Part shown: in pieces, positions 6,115 through 7,491 of the stretch
Position numbering within the stretch: position 1 is the first letter of the stretch
How the letters are laid out: every line of letters begins with the position of its first letter
Assembly (NCBI GenBank): GCA_002256685.1
Contig: NQJH01000079.1
Span: 1-7,491 of the forward strand
DNA: 7,491 nucleotides
Source: Methylococcaceae bacterium NSP1-2
Lineage (GTDB): Bacteria; Pseudomonadota; Gammaproteobacteria; Methylococcales; Methylomonadaceae
Direction of reading: 5' to 3'
Notes under the pieces: model-generated
Told to the model about the DNA's origin: nothing
Database searches by the model: none
What the model saw: the letters and a program-made list of their open reading frames with translations, nothing else
Translations under genes and position numbers: made by a program

Positions 6115-6618
6115 TTAATAATTGGGCGGCAAAAGTGGCTCAATACCGTCAAATCGAGCGTCAGGATGATGTTTAATAACTGCTTGACTAATTGCATCAA
6201 TGCGCTCTTTTAGAACATCAACCATGACTAATAGCTCACCACTTTCAATAGCCTCCGCATAATCTTTGACTCTTGAATTACCGATCTGAAGACCTGCTAA
6301 ACCGCTTGCCATTGCGCCGATGGTGGCACCATAAAACAAAGCCCCAAGAATAGGACCGCCAGCAATCGCCAATCCTGCTAAGCGCAAACCCACAAGTCCT
6401 GCCAGCACACCTGTGGTAGCACCGAGTGCCGCACCCCGTTCCAACGCGGGAATAAAATCTGTTTTCTCAAAAACGGATGCTTCAGGCATATCTTCCATCG
6501 GCGTATCTCTTTTTGCTAAAACATGTATATGTCGATCTTCTATACCTTCCGCGCGTAATTCATCAACAATTTTATGCGTCGTTTCAATGTTTGGGACTAA
6601 AAAATAGATTCTTCTCAT
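6115..6618 (-). CDS. DUF1269-like protein with glycine-rich hydrophobic core
   Basis: Has 167 residues. The N-terminal alpha/beta segment MRRIYFLVPNIETTHKIVDELRAEGI...HIHVLAKRD (1-38, ferredoxin-like half) reads like the start of DUF1269-type proteins. PEASVFEKTDFIPALERG follows, then a Gly/Ala-rich hydrophobic stretch (62-112) with many G-x3-G-like repeats, probably two packed membrane helices. The C-terminal half-domain has NSRVKDYAEAIESGELLVMVDV (114-135), then RIDAISQAVIKHHPDARFDG. Related proteins are widespread in Proteobacteria; some are described as stress-linked membrane-associated proteins, but no biochemical role is established. The start is fixed by AGGAGA (6624-6629, minus strand) 5 nt from the ATG. 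There is no operon partner: both neighbours are separated from it by noncoding gaps. Confidence 0.88.
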   Translation of the reverse strand: MRRIYFLVPNIETTHKIVDELRAEGIEDRHIHVLAKRDTPMEDMPEASVFEKTDFIPALERGAALGATTGVLAGLVGLRLAGLAIAGGPILGALFYGATIGAMASGLAGLQIGNSRVKDYAEAIESGELLVMVDVLKERIDAISQAVIKHHPDARFDGIEPLLPPNY

Positions 6619-6659
6619 TGTCTTCTCCTATTTAATTTAGATTGAAATATTCTCTGTAT

Positions 6660-6830
6660 ATGACAAAAAATAACCCATTGAAACACTGGCACAATACTGA
6701 CTTTTTGCAAAGAAAAGAACGGTATGTAGCAAATCAACAAGCTATTGATGATGATAAACCAACACTTCAGATGGAACAAGGCAAGAATGGATTGTTTCTC
6801 TGGAATACTGATTGGGTTACCCAAAACTAG
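6660..6830 (+). CDS. Possible small protein, 56 residues
   Basis: An ATG-started frame divergent from the DUF1269-like gene, with 41 nt between the two starts. The product is hydrophilic with a natural-looking amino-acid mix: NPLKHWHNTDFLQRKERYV near the start and GLFLWNTDWVTQN at the end, with several Trp and charged residues. It resembles a real small protein more than random AT-rich translation. Against it, no Shine-Dalgarno precedes the ATG and I recognise no family. An upstream in-frame TTG at 6642 would add six residues. The 81-residue frame on the opposite strand is a hydrophobic mirror of this one and would cover the neighbouring gene's ribosome site, so it was rejected. Confidence 0.35.
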   Translation: MTKNNPLKHWHNTDFLQRKERYVANQQAIDDDKPTLQMEQGKNGLFLWNTDWVTQN

Positions 6831-6920
6831 TGCGTAGATTAGAGAGCTTGCAATCTCCAATAGGATTTAAAACGCTGTCTACGCTATTATCGCACTACCG
6901 ACGTGTGAATTATTGCGTAG
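6828..6920. repeat. Interleaved short inverted and direct repeats
   Basis: In the gap before the beta-lactamase end, tagtgcg (6828-6834) is mirrored by cgcacta (6891-6897), and gcgtag (6832-6837) by ctacgc (6879-6884). tgcgtag (6831-6837) recurs directly at 6914-6920. This looks like the decayed ends of a small palindromic element; the arms are short and could be chance. The rest of 6831-6959 shows no gene, no strong terminator and no RNA gene. Confidence 0.3.
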
Positions 6921-6959
6921 GTTACATAGCTTCAACATAATATTAAGAGATATAACGCA

Positions 6960-7491
6960 TTATTCGATAACGCCTTTTTTTTGCAATGCCTCTCGTGTTA
7001 GCTTTTGACGCATGGGCAAGTCTTTTTCATGACGGACTTCTAGGTTGGTCGCAAAAAACCATACTTCATTTGAAGTTTCAACGTAACCAACATACCAGCC
7101 GATTTGTGGCATTACTCTCGTTGCCCAGCCTGTTTTAGCGTGTATTGTAAAAGTTGGTGTTTTTTCCACCAGCATGATTTGCTGTAGCGTTTCGTAGGAC
7201 GACGTGCTAAATGGGAGAGTACGCTGATACACTTTCTTAAGGAATTCCACTTGTTCTATTGCGCCGATTACAAGCGAACCATCAAGCCAGAATGTGGTTT
7301 CCTCAAAAGGCTCATGTAACTCACCGTAAGCTACCTGATGCAGATAATTCCGATACTTTTCTGCCCCGACTTGACGTGCAAGCTGCTGATAGCACCAAAC
7401 ACAGGAGACTTTGAACGCACTTTCCAAGGTTTGATCACGATTCCAATCGGGTAAATCGTAAACATGCCCATCCCACTTTAGCACGTCATCT
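6960..7491 (-). CDS. Class D (OXA-type) beta-lactamase, C-terminal part (5' end outside window)
   Basis: Hydrolyses beta-lactams in the periplasm through an active-site serine. The frame is open to the window edge, so 176-177 C-terminal residues are visible; the signal peptide and the S-x-x-K serine motif lie outside. Counting from the first full visible codon: VLKWDGHVYDLPDWNRDQTL (3-22) is the typical class D region before SxV; SCV (29-31) is the S-x-V motif; YGE (55-57) stands where YGN is normal; FWLDGSL (67-73) is the W-x-x-G motif; and KTGW (119-122) is the K-T-G motif. WYVGYVET and VWFFATNLEV then follow, as in OXA-10. A GTG at 7484 is an internal Val codon, not a start. An alternative is a BlaR/MecR sensor domain, which shares this fold; the immediate stop after the conserved C-terminal helix fits either. 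A chromosomal intrinsic enzyme is more likely than an acquired one, since no integron or IS is visible. Confidence 0.9.
   Translation of the reverse strand, partial: DDVLKWDGHVYDLPDWNRDQTLESAFKVSCVWCYQQLARQVGAEKYRNYLHQVAYGELHEPFEETTFWLDGSLVIGAIEQVEFLKKVYQRTLPFSTSSYETLQQIMLVEKTPTFTIHAKTGWATRVMPQIGWYVGYVETSNEVWFFATNLEVRHEKDLPMRQKLTREALQKKGVIE

Noticed and set aside
6031..6210. Short + frame containing MLRVYEAKGTVRDWTLRRC before the DUF1269-like gene end
   Set aside because: It looks briefly protein-like, but it has no ribosome site, runs antisense into the DUF1269-like gene and matches no family I know. At most it is a gene remnant.
6615..6860. 81-residue minus-strand hydrophobic ORF
   Set aside because: It covers the ribosome site of the DUF1269-like gene, starts without its own site and mirrors the hydrophilic + strand frame.
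6960..7491. Resistance cassette or integron around the beta-lactamase
   Set aside because: No attC site, integrase or IS end is visible, and the flanking genes look like ordinary chromosome, so acquired resistance is not supported within the window.

Overview
The window reads as ordinary chromosome of a moderately AT-rich gammaproteobacterium. The LysS C-terminus, the MetA-like acyltransferase, a DUF6763-type acidic protein, a DUF1269-type protein and several short palindromic repeats together suggest a Thiotrichales- or Methylococcales-like lineage (sulfur oxidiser or methanotroph). That placement is an inference from protein recall, not from a search.

Layout on the left half (+ strand): the 3' part of lysS (1-717); a perfect 16-bp-arm palindrome (721-753); then a tight three-gene run of a small acidic protein (786-1079), a P-loop kinase-like ATPase (1095-1940) and a homoserine O-acyltransferase of the MetA family (1957-3018). 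The gaps inside this run are 15 and 16 nt and each gene has a good Shine-Dalgarno sequence, so it is probably one operon. It ends at a plausible terminator (3051-3102).

Middle: a 375-nt gap (3019-3393) packed with short palindromes, including two adjacent hairpins that look like a dispersed REP-like repeat. It is followed by a markedly AT-rich membrane acyltransferase-3 gene (3394-4563), a small gamma-glutamylcyclotransferase-like gene (4578-4997) and a guanine deaminase (5006-5491). These three are closely packed, but their functions are not obviously linked and base composition shifts sharply between the first and the last, so this looks like a patchwork.

Right half (mostly - strand): an unrecognised 132-residue protein (5525-5923) convergent with guaD; a DUF1269-like protein with a glycine-rich hydrophobic core (6115-6618); a possible 56-residue + strand ORF (6660-6830); a gap with short repeats; and the 3' part of a class D (OXA-type) beta-lactamase (6960-7491) with an altered YGN motif.

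No RNA gene, CRISPR array, intact insertion sequence or obvious defence system was found. The points most worth a second look are the kinase-like gene in the metA operon, the unusual specificity-position residue in the MetA-like protein, the palindrome cluster, and the YGE motif of the beta-lactamase.
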